DNA from: Alistipes sp. CAG:435
GTDB lineage: Bacteria; Bacteroidota; Bacteroidia; Bacteroidales; UBA932
Length of the DNA: 52,593 nucleotides
Assembly (NCBI GenBank): GCA_000433355.1
Contig: FR893166.1
Span: 25,922-78,514, forward strand
Direction: 5' to 3'
In this document: in pieces, positions 42,400-50,833 of the stretch
Numbering within the stretch: position 1 is the first letter of the stretch
Layout of the letters: every line of letters starts with the position of its first letter
The notes under the pieces: model-generated
Told to the model about the DNA's origin: nothing
The model's database searches: none
Seen by the model: the letters and a program-made list of their open reading frames with translations, nothing else
Translations under genes and position numbers: made by a program

Positions 42400-43059
42400 A
42401 TGACAAAACTAGCGATTTTCGACCTTGACGGCACGTTGCTGAACACCGTCGAGGATCTGGGCAACGCCACCAACTACGCCTTGACGCAGTGTGGCTTCCC
42501 AATCCACCCGACGGACGCATATTACCAGATGGTAGGCCGCGGAATCTACAACCTCTTCCGCGCCGCCATTCCTTCTGAATATGCCACTGAAGACAACGTA
42601 CAGAGGATGGCATCATATTTCATTCCCTATTACGACACTCACAAATGCGATTGCACCAGACCCTATGACGGCATCCCCGAAATGTTGAAGACAATAACTG
42701 ACAGGGGAGTGCGCCTCGCTGTCGCCTCCAACAAGTATCAGGACGGCGCGGAGAAACTCGTCAGTCACTTTTTCGGTGAATATGACTTCGTGAAGATTCT
42801 CGGCCAACGCGACGGCCAACCGATCAAACCCGATCCCGCGATTGTGGATCAGATTCTGGCTGATGTTCCAAAGGTCGCGAAAGAGCAGGTTGTCTATGTC
42901 GGAGACTCGAATGTGGACATGCAGACCGGAGCGAACGCCGGGGTCAGGACTGTGGGTGTGAGCTGGGGTTTCAGAACCCGTGAGGAACTCGCAGCCTACT
43001 CTCCTTCCGCCATAGTTGACACCCCGGAGGAACTCTCCCGTGTGATCCTCGGAGCCTGA
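42400..43059 (+). CDS. HAD-superfamily phosphatase (phosphoglycolate phosphatase-like)
   Basis: This 219-residue protein shows the HAD motifs FDLDGTLLNT (nucleophile Asp), VASNK (motif II), the Lys in GQPIKPDP and YVGDSNVDM (acidic motif III/IV), with a helical cap between motifs I and II. It is similar to Gph/PGP phosphatases, which remove phosphate from 2-phosphoglycolate, though related enzymes act on other small phosphates. It begins 3 bases after the S9 peptidase stop, so the two are co-transcribed. It is probably cytosolic. Confidence 0.9.
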   Translation: MTKLAIFDLDGTLLNTVEDLGNATNYALTQCGFPIHPTDAYYQMVGRGIYNLFRAAIPSEYATEDNVQRMASYFIPYYDTHKCDCTRPYDGIPEMLKTITDRGVRLAVASNKYQDGAEKLVSHFFGEYDFVKILGQRDGQPIKPDPAIVDQILADVPKVAKEQVVYVGDSNVDMQTGANAGVRTVGVSWGFRTREELAAYSPSAIVDTPEELSRVILGA

Positions 43060-43154
43060 CTGGTTCATTTTGGTCCATTTACACCGGTGAAATTGGACAG
43101 TATTTGATCGTATAGATTAATAATTCATTGATTATCAATCTATTAGGTGATAAT

Positions 43155-43163
43155 GGGGGGGGG
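43155..43163 (+). repeat. Run of nine G upstream of the polysaccharide locus
   Basis: GATAATGGGGGGGGGTAG contains nine consecutive G about 75 bases before the -7 element of the upxY promoter. A 13-base palindrome ATTGATTATCAAT lies about 20 bases further upstream. Homopolymer runs of this length can slip during replication. Confidence 0.6.
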
Positions 43164-43215
43164 TAGAGGCATCGCCTGCGAGGGAATAGAATACTTATAA
43201 TACTTATTCAGTATG

Positions 43216-43246
43216 TTGTTTTTTATTCGGGGAAGTGTTATATTTG
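43216..43246 (+). promoter_or_regulatory. Promoter of the polysaccharide locus
   Basis: TTG (43216-43218), a 20-base spacer and TATATTTG (43239-43246) make a near-consensus Bacteroidetes promoter. Transcription would start near 43253, about 150 bases before upxY. No clear long inverted repeats flank it, so it does not look like an invertible promoter. Confidence 0.65.
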
Positions 43247-43251
43247 AGCTT

Positions 43252-43386
43252 CATAAGCAGGTTACGAATGACACTCTTGGATTGGAGTTCTTCGAGATCA
43301 GGTATGAAGATGCTGACAACCGTAGGGCTAACCCTTGCTCATAGGCTGAGAGGATAATTTTCGTATTCATAATGTAACTGCTTATG
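43252..43386 (+). ncRNA. Structured 5' leader of the upxY operon
   Basis: The predicted 5' end, CATAAGCAGGTTAC (43252-43265), pairs with GTAACTGCTTATG (43374-43386) with a single bulged base, closing a domain of about 110 bases. A small hairpin AGGG/CCCT (43324-43334) lies inside. The right arm is followed by CATCTTGTTTTT, a U-rich run. UpxY proteins act on the leader of their own locus, so this is a likely attenuator or antitermination target. The fold is drawn by eye. Confidence 0.55.
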
Positions 43387-43403
43387 CATCTTGTTTTTAA
43401 CCA

Positions 43404-43991
43404 ATGACACAATTGGCTTTTGATGGGTCTAATCCATTAGATGACATCAGACTTGCGTATAGTTCGATTCCTAATTGGTATGCGCTTCGCATTTTTTACA
43501 ATCGGATTGAACAGCTGAGACAAACCTTGGACGTTGCCGCGATCCGCTATTTCTACCCTCATCATTTGGTGGAGAAATGTTCGGATGGTGGTCTTGATTA
43601 TGTTCAGGAGCCAATTATCAAGTCGTTGATTTTCATAAGATCAACTTGTGAGAGTCTGGACATGATCCGACTGAAACATGTAGGCAGCGTGTCTCCGTAT
43701 TTTGACCATCGGACCCGAAAGCCATTGATCATTCCGGATGAACAAATGGAACCGTTCATAAAGCTCTGCGACATTAAGGACTCGGGTCTTGAGTATCTGG
43801 GAGAGGATGGCCCGCAGTTCCACAAAGGTGACCGCGTGAGAGTCATTGACGGCATATTCAAAGGTTATGAGGGTCACATCAAGCGCATCAAACACGACAG
43901 GCGCCTTATAGTTACCATTGAGGGTGTTGCCGCTTTCGCAACCAAATTCATTCCTCCCGCTTTTTTGGAGAAAGTGGAGACAGATAAGTAA
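43404..43991 (+). CDS. upxY: UpxY-type NusG-like transcription antiterminator
   Basis: This 195-residue protein has an N-terminal NusG-like domain (PNWYALRIFYNRIEQLRQ, FYPHHLVEK, SLIFIRST) and a C-terminal KOW domain (FHKGDRVRVIDGIFKGYEGHIKRI). UpxY proteins of Bacteroides bind RNA polymerase and prevent early stop of transcription in the capsule locus they head. It is the first gene of the locus, followed after 34 bases by wza, and its mRNA has a long structured leader. No upxZ-like inhibitor gene is seen next to it. It is less GC-rich than wza, wzc and ugd. Confidence 0.88.
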   Translation: MTQLAFDGSNPLDDIRLAYSSIPNWYALRIFYNRIEQLRQTLDVAAIRYFYPHHLVEKCSDGGLDYVQEPIIKSLIFIRSTCESLDMIRLKHVGSVSPYFDHRTRKPLIIPDEQMEPFIKLCDIKDSGLEYLGEDGPQFHKGDRVRVIDGIFKGYEGHIKRIKHDRRLIVTIEGVAAFATKFIPPAFLEKVETDK

Positions 43992-44025
43992 TAGTCGAAT
44001 TATAATCTTTCATAAGAATAAGAAT

Positions 44026-44874
44026 ATGAATATGAAAAGAATATCACTACTGTTATGGCTTCTGGCCATAGGCATTTTGGCAGTTCCATCCTGTTCTACG
44101 CCGAAGGAGATCAGTTACTTCCAGGACCTCGAGTCGGTGGAGGGCCAGCGGATCGGTGGCGCGAAGGGGATCACGGTGCGCCCGAAGGACAAGATCTCGA
44201 TCATCGTGAACTGCAAGAGTCCCGAGCTGACAGCCCTTTTCAACCTGCCGTACGTGACGCAGCGTCTCGGTGAGAACACCCGCAGCACCATCACTTCCGG
44301 TTACAGTCAGGGCTACATCTCTGGTTACACGGTGGACGACCGGGGCTGCATCGACTTCCCTGTCCTCGGCGAGGTGGCCGTGGCGGGGCTGACGCGTGAT
44401 GAGATCGCCTCCGTGATCAAGAAGGAGCTCAATGAGCAGGGGCAGGCGACGGACGCCGTGGTGACCGTTGACTTCATGAACCTGTACTATCAGGTGCTTG
44501 GCGAGGTTGAGAAGCCGGGGCGCTACGCCATCGACAAGGATGCCGTGACGATTCTCGACGCCATCGGAACCGCCGGTGACTTGACCATCTACGGAAAGCG
44601 CGAGAACGTGAAGGTGCTGCGCAACGAGAACGGCAAGATGCTGACCTACGAGGTGAACCTCTGCTCAGCCGCCGACCTGATAGCCTCGCCGGCCTACTAC
44701 ATCCGCCAGAACGACGTGATCTACGTCGATCCGAACGACGTGCGGGCAAGGCAGTCCACGGTGAACGGCAACAATGTCCGCTCCACCTCGTTCTGGATCT
44801 CGCTGACTTCGCTCGCGGCGTCCATCACCAACACGATCGTGATCATCGCCACGAGGAGCGGGTCGGGGAAGTGA
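44026..44874 (+). CDS. wza: Wza-type polysaccharide export lipoprotein
   Basis: This 282-residue lipoprotein (signal ILAVPSCS, Cys23) belongs to the polysaccharide export/SLBB family that forms the outer-membrane exit channel. The poly_export domain is at about 50-165 (VRPKDKISIIVNCKSPEL, IDFPVLGEVAVAGLT) and an SLBB domain at about 170-240 (YQVLGEVEKPGRYAID). A C-terminal hydrophobic helix is present. ATG 44026 is chosen because the lipoprotein signal begins there; the longer frame overlaps upxY. The start reads ATGAATATG, part of a run of three GAATAT hexamers, but the gene body has none. Confidence 0.92.
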   Translation: MNMKRISLLLWLLAIGILAVPSCSTPKEISYFQDLESVEGQRIGGAKGITVRPKDKISIIVNCKSPELTALFNLPYVTQRLGENTRSTITSGYSQGYISGYTVDDRGCIDFPVLGEVAVAGLTRDEIASVIKKELNEQGQATDAVVTVDFMNLYYQVLGEVEKPGRYAIDKDAVTILDAIGTAGDLTIYGKRENVKVLRNENGKMLTYEVNLCSAADLIASPAYYIRQNDVIYVDPNDVRARQSTVNGNNVRSTSFWISLTSLAASITNTIVIIATRSGSGK

Positions 44875-44927
44875 TCCGCCTTGGAACCTTGTGAAGAAAC
44901 ACTATAACATCAAAGCGATTCAAAACA

Positions 44928-47351
44928 ATGGAGAACAACATCAACACGGATAACAATACCCGGCAGCAGGAGGAGACCGTGCAGATCGGCCAGCTTGTGC
45001 GCCGCTGCCTGTCCAGATGGTACTGGTTCGCCCTGAGCCTGGCGGTCTGCCTGGCTTTAGGTGTCCTGTACATCCTCAGGTCAACCCCTACGTACAACAC
45101 CTCCGCTGACATCCAGATCAAGTCAAACACCAAGGGCGCGTCCATGCCGGGGGACGTCGGCGAGTTCGGCAACATGGGCCTCTTCGCCGTCAAGTCAAAC
45201 GTCAACAACGAGCTGCACGCCTTCGGATCCCCGGACATCATGAGCGAGGTGGTGGCCAGGCTTCGCCTGTACATGAGCTACACGGTGGACGGCACCTTCC
45301 ACAGGAACGTGCTCTACGGCACGTCGCTGCCGATCTCCGCCGACCTGCTCGATGTGGATGAGAACGTGGGAGCCGGATTCACCGTCAGCGAGAACGGCGG
45401 GAAAGTCACCCTGAACGACTTCATCCATAAGAACGAGAAGGTCGGCGGCAAGCCGGTCGTGGGACACTACGGCGACACGCTCCAGACTCCTGTCGGAAGG
45501 ATCATCGTTCAGAAGACGAAGGACTACTCCGGGGAGGCGATGAAAAAGCCGGTCAACGTCAGAAAGTCGGGCCAGCGCGGCGTGACACAGTCTTACCTGA
45601 ACAGACTCCAGGTGAACCTCGCCGACAAGAACGCCGACGTCATCTCGCTCTCTATCAAGGACGTGTCCACCCAGCGTGCCCAGGACATCCTGAACACCCT
45701 GATCGCCGTCTATAACGAGAACTGGGTGCGTGACAAGAACCAGATAGCGAACTCCACTTCTGTGTTCATCAACGACCGTCTCAGGGTGATCGAGGGCGAG
45801 CTGGCGGGCGTGGACTCCGACATCTCCGCCTACAAGTCGGAGAACATGATCCCTGACGTGGGTGCCGCAGCGACGATGTACATGCAGCAGAGCACGGTGC
45901 TGAACCAGCAGCTCCAGGACGTGAGCAACCAGCTCTACATGGCGCGCTACATCAAGGACTACATCGGCAAGGAGGACAACCGCAACCAGCCGCTTCCCGC
46001 CAACATGGGATTGAGCAGCCAGACGATCGAGAACGGCATCTCCGAGTACAACTCCAAGATCCTGCAGAGGAACAACCTTGTGGCGAACTCCGGCGAGGAG
46101 AACGTGCTCGTGAAGGATCTCGACCAGGCTCTGGCCTCGATGAGGGGGTCGATCTCCCGGTCCATAGACAACGAGATCCTTGCCCTCAACACGAAATACG
46201 AGAATCTCAAGGGCACCGTCCGCCAGAACACCGCGCGCATCGCCGCGAATCCTAATCAGGCGAAGCAGCTCCTCTCGGTCGAGCGTCAGCAGACCGTGAA
46301 GCAGGCTCTGTACCTCTTCCTCCTGCAGAAACGCGAGGAGAACGAGCTCTCGCAGGCGTTCACCGCCTACAACACAAGGATCATCAAGCATCCTATTTCA
46401 GGAATATTCCCGGTCTCCCCGCAGTCCATGAAGATCATGATGATGGCGTTTCTCCTGGGTCTGATGATTCCTGCCGGGATCATCTATCTGCTGATGGCGA
46501 CCGACACGAAGGTGCGCTCCCGCCGCGACCTCAAGGGAGTCTCCGTGCCTTTCGCCGGCGAGATTCCGCTCTCTGCCGAGACTGCCACCAAGGCGTTCGG
46601 AAAGCGGAAAACCCTCAGTGTAGCCGATTCCATCGTGGTCCGTCATGGCAACCGCAATGTGGTCAACGAGGCGTTCAGGGTGCTGCGTACCAACTTTGAG
46701 TTCATGATGCGCGAACCTGGAAGCAAGGTCATCGCCGTCACGTCATTCAGCCCGGGGGCAGGCAAGTCATTCGTGTCGTCCAACCTGGCCGTCTGCTTTG
46801 CCATCAAGGGTAAGCGTGTGCTGGCCATCGACGGTGACCTGCGTCACGGCACGCTCTCCGAGTTTGTCGGCTCGCCGAAGCCTGGCCTTAGCGACTATCT
46901 CGCTGGGATCGTCGCTGATGTGCACGATGTGATTGTCCGTTCGAAGGACGCGATGACGGTACCTGACACTCTTCCGGCGGGATCCATCCCTCCGAACCCG
47001 GTTGAGCTGCTCGCCGACAGGCGCCTCGCCGATGCGATCGCCGTCCTCAGGAATGAGTACGATGTGATCATCATCGACTGCCCGCCGGTGGAGATCGTCA
47101 CCGACGCGCGCGTCATCAACGACTATGTGGACAGGACGCTCTTTGTCGTCAGGGCCGGGCAGTTCGACAAGGCCATGCTCCCGGACCTGGACGCGCTCTA
47201 CCGCGACGGGGAGTACAAGGGACTCTGCTGCGTCCTCAACGGGACCGCATCCTCCGACGGCTACTACGGGAACTACGGCACCTATGGCCATTACGGTTAC
47301 TACGGCCACAATGGCGGCTCCTACTACAGCTCCGACAACAAAGCCAGGTAA
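44928..47351 (+). CDS. wzc: Wzc-type polysaccharide co-polymerase / tyrosine autokinase
   Basis: This 807-residue inner-membrane protein has the first helix at about 30-50 (WFALSLAVCLALGVLYIL), a long periplasmic coiled-coil region, a second helix near 505-525 (MMMAFLLGLMIPAGIIYLL) and a cytoplasmic BY-kinase domain. Kinase motifs are SFSPGAGKSF (Walker A), LAIDGDLR (Walker A') and VIIIDCPP (Walker B). The C-terminal tail holds nine Tyr in about 23 residues (YYGNYGTYGHYGYY), the usual autophosphorylation cluster. It controls chain length and export together with Wza. Only one GAATAT site occurs in the gene (46402). Confidence 0.94.
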   Translation: MENNINTDNNTRQQEETVQIGQLVRRCLSRWYWFALSLAVCLALGVLYILRSTPTYNTSADIQIKSNTKGASMPGDVGEFGNMGLFAVKSNVNNELHAFGSPDIMSEVVARLRLYMSYTVDGTFHRNVLYGTSLPISADLLDVDENVGAGFTVSENGGKVTLNDFIHKNEKVGGKPVVGHYGDTLQTPVGRIIVQKTKDYSGEAMKKPVNVRKSGQRGVTQSYLNRLQVNLADKNADVISLSIKDVSTQRAQDILNTLIAVYNENWVRDKNQIANSTSVFINDRLRVIEGELAGVDSDISAYKSENMIPDVGAAATMYMQQSTVLNQQLQDVSNQLYMARYIKDYIGKEDNRNQPLPANMGLSSQTIENGISEYNSKILQRNNLVANSGEENVLVKDLDQALASMRGSISRSIDNEILALNTKYENLKGTVRQNTARIAANPNQAKQLLSVERQQTVKQALYLFLLQKREENELSQAFTAYNTRIIKHPISGIFPVSPQSMKIMMMAFLLGLMIPAGIIYLLMATDTKVRSRRDLKGVSVPFAGEIPLSAETATKAFGKRKTLSVADSIVVRHGNRNVVNEAFRVLRTNFEFMMREPGSKVIAVTSFSPGAGKSFVSSNLAVCFAIKGKRVLAIDGDLRHGTLSEFVGSPKPGLSDYLAGIVADVHDVIVRSKDAMTVPDTLPAGSIPPNPVELLADRRLADAIAVLRNEYDVIIIDCPPVEIVTDARVINDYVDRTLFVVRAGQFDKAMLPDLDALYRDGEYKGLCCVLNGTASSDGYYGNYGTYGHYGYYGHNGGSYYSSDNKAR

Positions 47352-47369
47352 ATCCGCCTGCTGACTCCG

Positions 47370-47400
47370 CCGGCACGCCGGTTCCTCCGGCGCGCCGGCA
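47370..47400. terminator. Very GC-rich hairpin between wzc and ugd
   Basis: GCCGGCACGCCGG (47370-47382) pairs with CCGGCGCGCCGGC (47388-47400) with one mismatch around TTCCT. There is no T tract. It may slow transcription or protect the 3' end of the upstream part of the mRNA rather than stop the operon. Confidence 0.5.
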
Positions 47401-47426
47401 AAACCATAACCCAAAAAACATATCTT

Positions 47427-48716
47427 ATGCGAAATCTGAAAGAGTTGAGGATCGCCGTGGCCGGTACTGGCTACGTCGGCCTCTCCATATCCACCCTGCT
47501 GTCCCAGCGCCACAAGGTGACTGCCGTTGATGTGATCGCCGACAAGGTCGATAGGATAAACCGTCGCGAGTCCCCGATCCAGGACGAGTACATCGAGAGG
47601 TTTCTCCGCGAGAAGCCACTCGACCTCACCGCCACGCTTGACGGTGAGGCCGCCTACAGGGACGCGGATTTCGTGGTGATCGCCGCTCCCACTAACTACG
47701 ACCCGAAGAAGAACTTCTTCGACACGTCGCACGTGGAGGAGGTGATCGACCTCGTGCTGAAGGTTAATCCCGATGCAGTGATGGTCATCAAGTCCACCGT
47801 CCCTGTGGGCTACACCGCCTCTGTGCGGGAAAGGTTCTCGTACAGGGAACGCCTCGCCGACGGCACGATGAGGGTGGTGGTGCCAAACATCATATTCGCT
47901 CCTGAGTTCCTGCGTGAGTCCAAGGCGCTCTATGACAACCTCTATCCGAGCCGCATCATCGTCGGCTACGAAAGGGGAGACTCCGCTCTCGAAGAGGCTG
48001 CCGGCACTTTTGCCGCACTCATCAAGGAAGGCTCTCTGAAAGAGGATGTTCCGGTGCTGTTCATGGGTTCCACGGAGGCGGAGGCGGTGAAGCTATTCGC
48101 CAACACCTACCTTGCCCTCCGTGTCAGCTATTTCAACGAGCTGGACACCTATGCGGAGATGAAGGGACTCGACACGAGGTCCATCATCGACGGCGTGTGT
48201 CTGGATCCTCGCATCGGCTCGCACTACAACAATCCGTCCTTCGGCTACGGCGGCTATTGCCTCCCGAAGGACACCAAACAGCTGTTGGCGAACTACGCCG
48301 ACGTGCCGGAGAACCTTATCCAGGCCATTGTGGAGTCCAACCGCACCAGGAAGGACTTCATCGCCGACCAGGTGCTCCAGAGGGCCGGCTATTATTCCGA
48401 GAACAGCCAGTACGACAGCGCCCGCGAGAAGAAATGCGTGATCGGGGTTTACCGTCTCACGATGAAGTCCAACAGCGACAATTTCCGCCAGAGCGCCATC
48501 CAGGGCATCATGAAGAGGATCAAGGCCAAGGGCGCCGAGGTCATTGTCTACGAGCCTACGCTGGAGGACGGCACGTCCTTCTTCGGCAGCAAGGTGGTCA
48601 ACGACATCGCCGAGTTCAAGTGCCGCGCCGACTCCATCATCGCCAACCGCTACGACCGCGCCCTGGACGATGTCCGGGCCAAGGTCTATACCCGCGACCT
48701 CTTTGAGAGAGACTAG
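47427..48716 (+). CDS. ugd: UDP-glucose 6-dehydrogenase-type nucleotide-sugar dehydrogenase
   Basis: This 429-residue protein has an N-terminal NAD-binding domain (AVAGTGYVGLSISTLLSQ), a central segment with IKSTVPVGYT and PEFLRESKAL, and the catalytic Cys278 in FGYGGYCLPKDTKQL. It probably oxidises UDP-glucose to UDP-glucuronate for the surface polysaccharide; a related UDP-sugar substrate is possible. Length fits the family. It lies between wzc and the capD-like gene in one direction. Codon use is strongly GC-ending. Confidence 0.9.
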   Translation: MRNLKELRIAVAGTGYVGLSISTLLSQRHKVTAVDVIADKVDRINRRESPIQDEYIERFLREKPLDLTATLDGEAAYRDADFVVIAAPTNYDPKKNFFDTSHVEEVIDLVLKVNPDAVMVIKSTVPVGYTASVRERFSYRERLADGTMRVVVPNIIFAPEFLRESKALYDNLYPSRIIVGYERGDSALEEAAGTFAALIKEGSLKEDVPVLFMGSTEAEAVKLFANTYLALRVSYFNELDTYAEMKGLDTRSIIDGVCLDPRIGSHYNNPSFGYGGYCLPKDTKQLLANYADVPENLIQAIVESNRTRKDFIADQVLQRAGYYSENSQYDSAREKKCVIGVYRLTMKSNSDNFRQSAIQGIMKRIKAKGAEVIVYEPTLEDGTSFFGSKVVNDIAEFKCRADSIIANRYDRALDDVRAKVYTRDLFERD

Positions 48717-48762
48717 CCGCCTACTTCACCGTAATACCTATTAATCAAAATTATTTTCCATA

Positions 48763-50690
48763 ATGCTGTCGATCCGCAAGATAGTTGACTCGTACTTCTC
48801 GAAGCGCACGTTCCCGTACTGGTGCGTGCTGCTTCTGGACAGTGCCATTCTGTTTTTGTCCGGAGTGTTCGTCTACTGGTGCTTCAACCGTGGCACCGCC
48901 CTTCAGCTGAACTTCTGGCCGTTGACCCACCTGATGCTGCTGTGCGTCGGCGTCCACTTCATATTCTTTGCCATCTTCCGGACATATTCGGAAATCATCC
49001 GCTACTCATCGTTCAACGACCTCATCCGTGTGGCGCAGGCGATGGGATGCTCCGCATTGGCGGTGATAGCCGTCCATTTCTTCACGAACAGCTGCCCGTC
49101 TCGGGTGTTCGCCCACGTCCAGGTGCGGCAAATCCTGATTGCGGAAGCCATCGCGACCGGTTTGATGTGGCTGCTTCGCGTTTCTATCAAATGGGTCTAT
49201 GACACCTATTTCCGGACGGAGGCTGCGAAGAATGTCTTCATCTATGGCATCCGCGACGGCGGCATTGGACTCGCGAAGGCGATCCGCAGCGAGAAACCGA
49301 TGCACTACCGTCTCCGAGGCTTCATCTCCCACGATCCGGCGCTTGGAGCAAACGGCACGCGCCTGATGGGCGAGCCGGTCTACGAGGTTAACGCCAGTCT
49401 GCCGGATCTGATCCGCCGCGAGGGGATCGCCGCCGTGCTGGTCGCTCCGGGCAGGATCGACAGGTTCCGCAACGACACGGCTCTTCAGGACTACATCCTG
49501 CAAAGCGGCGCAAGAATATTCTCGGCCAACAATGTCGTTGACACCGAGCATGATGCGATCAAGGGAGCGCCGACCTTGAAGGAGGTCAGCATCGAGGATC
49601 TTTTGCCTCGTGACGAGATCTGCGTCGACCTGGAATCCGTGGCCGAGTCCCTCCGTGGGAAGCGCGTCCTGATCACCGGTTCCGCCGGAAGCATCGGCAG
49701 CGAGATAGTGCGCCAGGTCGCGTCGTTCGCACCTTCGAAGATGATGCTGATCGACTCCGCGGAGACTCCGCAGCACGACATCCGCCGGATGATGGCGCAT
49801 GACTTCCCGTCTGTGCCATGCGCCACCGTGGTGACGTCGATCACCAAGGCTGACAGGATGGAGAACATATTCAAAACGTTCCTTCCTGAATATGTCTTCC
49901 ACGCCGCGGCGTACAAGCACGTTCCGATGATGGAGGACAACCCTTGCGAGAGCATCCAGAACAACGTCCTCGGCACGAAGATCCTGGCCGACCTTTCGGT
50001 CAAATACGGCGTTCGCCGCTTCGTGATGGTGTCCACCGACAAGGCTGTGAACCCGACGAACGTGATGGGATGCAGCAAACGAATATGCGAGGTCTATGTG
50101 CAGAGCCTCAACAAGGCGGAGCGTGACGGCGTGGTGAAGGGGCAGACCCAGTTCATCACCACCCGCTTCGGCAACGTCTTAGGCTCCACGGCTCCGTGAT
50201 TCCGATTTTCGAGCGCCAGATCAAGGCCGGCGGCCCGGTGACGGTGACGGACCCCAACATCATAAGGTACTTTATGCTGATTCCCGAGGCCTGCGAGCTG
50301 GTCCTTGAGGCCGGCACGAAGGGCGAGGGCGGCGAGATCTTCGTCTTCGACATGGGCAAACCGGTGCGCATCGCCGACCTGGCGCGTCGCATGATCGAGC
50401 TGAGCGGGGCGAAGGGCGTGGAGATCAAGTACACCGGCCTGAGGGACGGGGAGAAGCTCTACGAGGAGGTCCTGAGCGAGTCGGAGGCGACGAAGCCGTC
50501 GTTCCACGAAAAGATCCGCATCGCCTGTGTCCGTGAATATGACTGGTCCGATGTGAGCCGCGAGATAGACGCCCTGATCGCCCTGTCCCACACCTACGAC
50601 GACATGGCCGTGGTAGCCTCCATGAAGCGCCTCGTGCCGGAGTACATCTCCAACCACTCCAAGTACACCGTCCTTGACCACAAGGCGTGA
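48763..50690 (+). pseudogene. CapD/FlaA1-type nucleotide-sugar epimerase/dehydratase, frameshifted
   Basis: The N-terminal part has four membrane helices (WCVLLLDSAILFLSGVFVYW, LMLLCVGVHFIFFAIF and others) and a CoA-binding-like domain. A Rossmann dehydratase domain follows from about residue 300 (VLITGSAGSIGSEIVRQ, FVMVSTDKAVNPTNVMGCSK). The frame ends after FGNVLGSTAP, where homologues read FGNVLGSNGSVIP. The rest (IFERQIKAGGPVTVTDPNI, PEACELVLEAGTKGEGGE, GLRDGEKLYEE) continues in the next frame to 50690. One missing A near 50188 explains the break. The enzyme makes modified UDP-sugars for the polysaccharide. It could be a pseudogene or an assembly error. Confidence 0.85.
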
Positions 50691-50806
50691 GTTTGGCTCT
50701 GTGTGCCATGGATATTGTTTCAATAAGCAATTTGGAATTGTATTAAAAAACATTACGACTTTGAAATGATATTTTAAACCATTAAGTATACTTTAGTGTT
50801 TTTTCT

Positions 50807-50829
50807 TATATTTGCAAAGTAAACTTTGC
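50807..50829 (+). promoter_or_regulatory. Promoter with overlapping palindrome upstream of the DUF4143 ATPase
   Basis: TATATTTG (50807-50814) matches TAnnTTTG. It overlaps by one base a perfect 16-base palindrome GCAAAGTAAACTTTGC (50814-50829), 4 bases before the ATG. A second partial palindrome, TTAAGTATACTTTA, lies about 25 bases upstream. The position is right for an operator that would block transcription or initiation of translation. Confidence 0.55.
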
Positions 50830-50833
50830 TCTT

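Noticed and set aside
43100..43260. Invertible promoter upstream of the capsule locus
   Set aside because: I could not find a pair of inverted repeats flanking the promoter; only a short palindrome and a G run are present.
45195..46391. 398-residue minus-strand ORF opposite wzc
   Set aside because: It arises from the GC-rich third positions of wzc. Its sequence is Val/His/Arg/Leu-rich without any motif, and wzc has clear domains.
47370..47400. Strong terminator that would split the capsule operon
   Set aside because: The hairpin is stable but has no T tract and the genes on both sides belong to one pathway, so full termination is unlikely.
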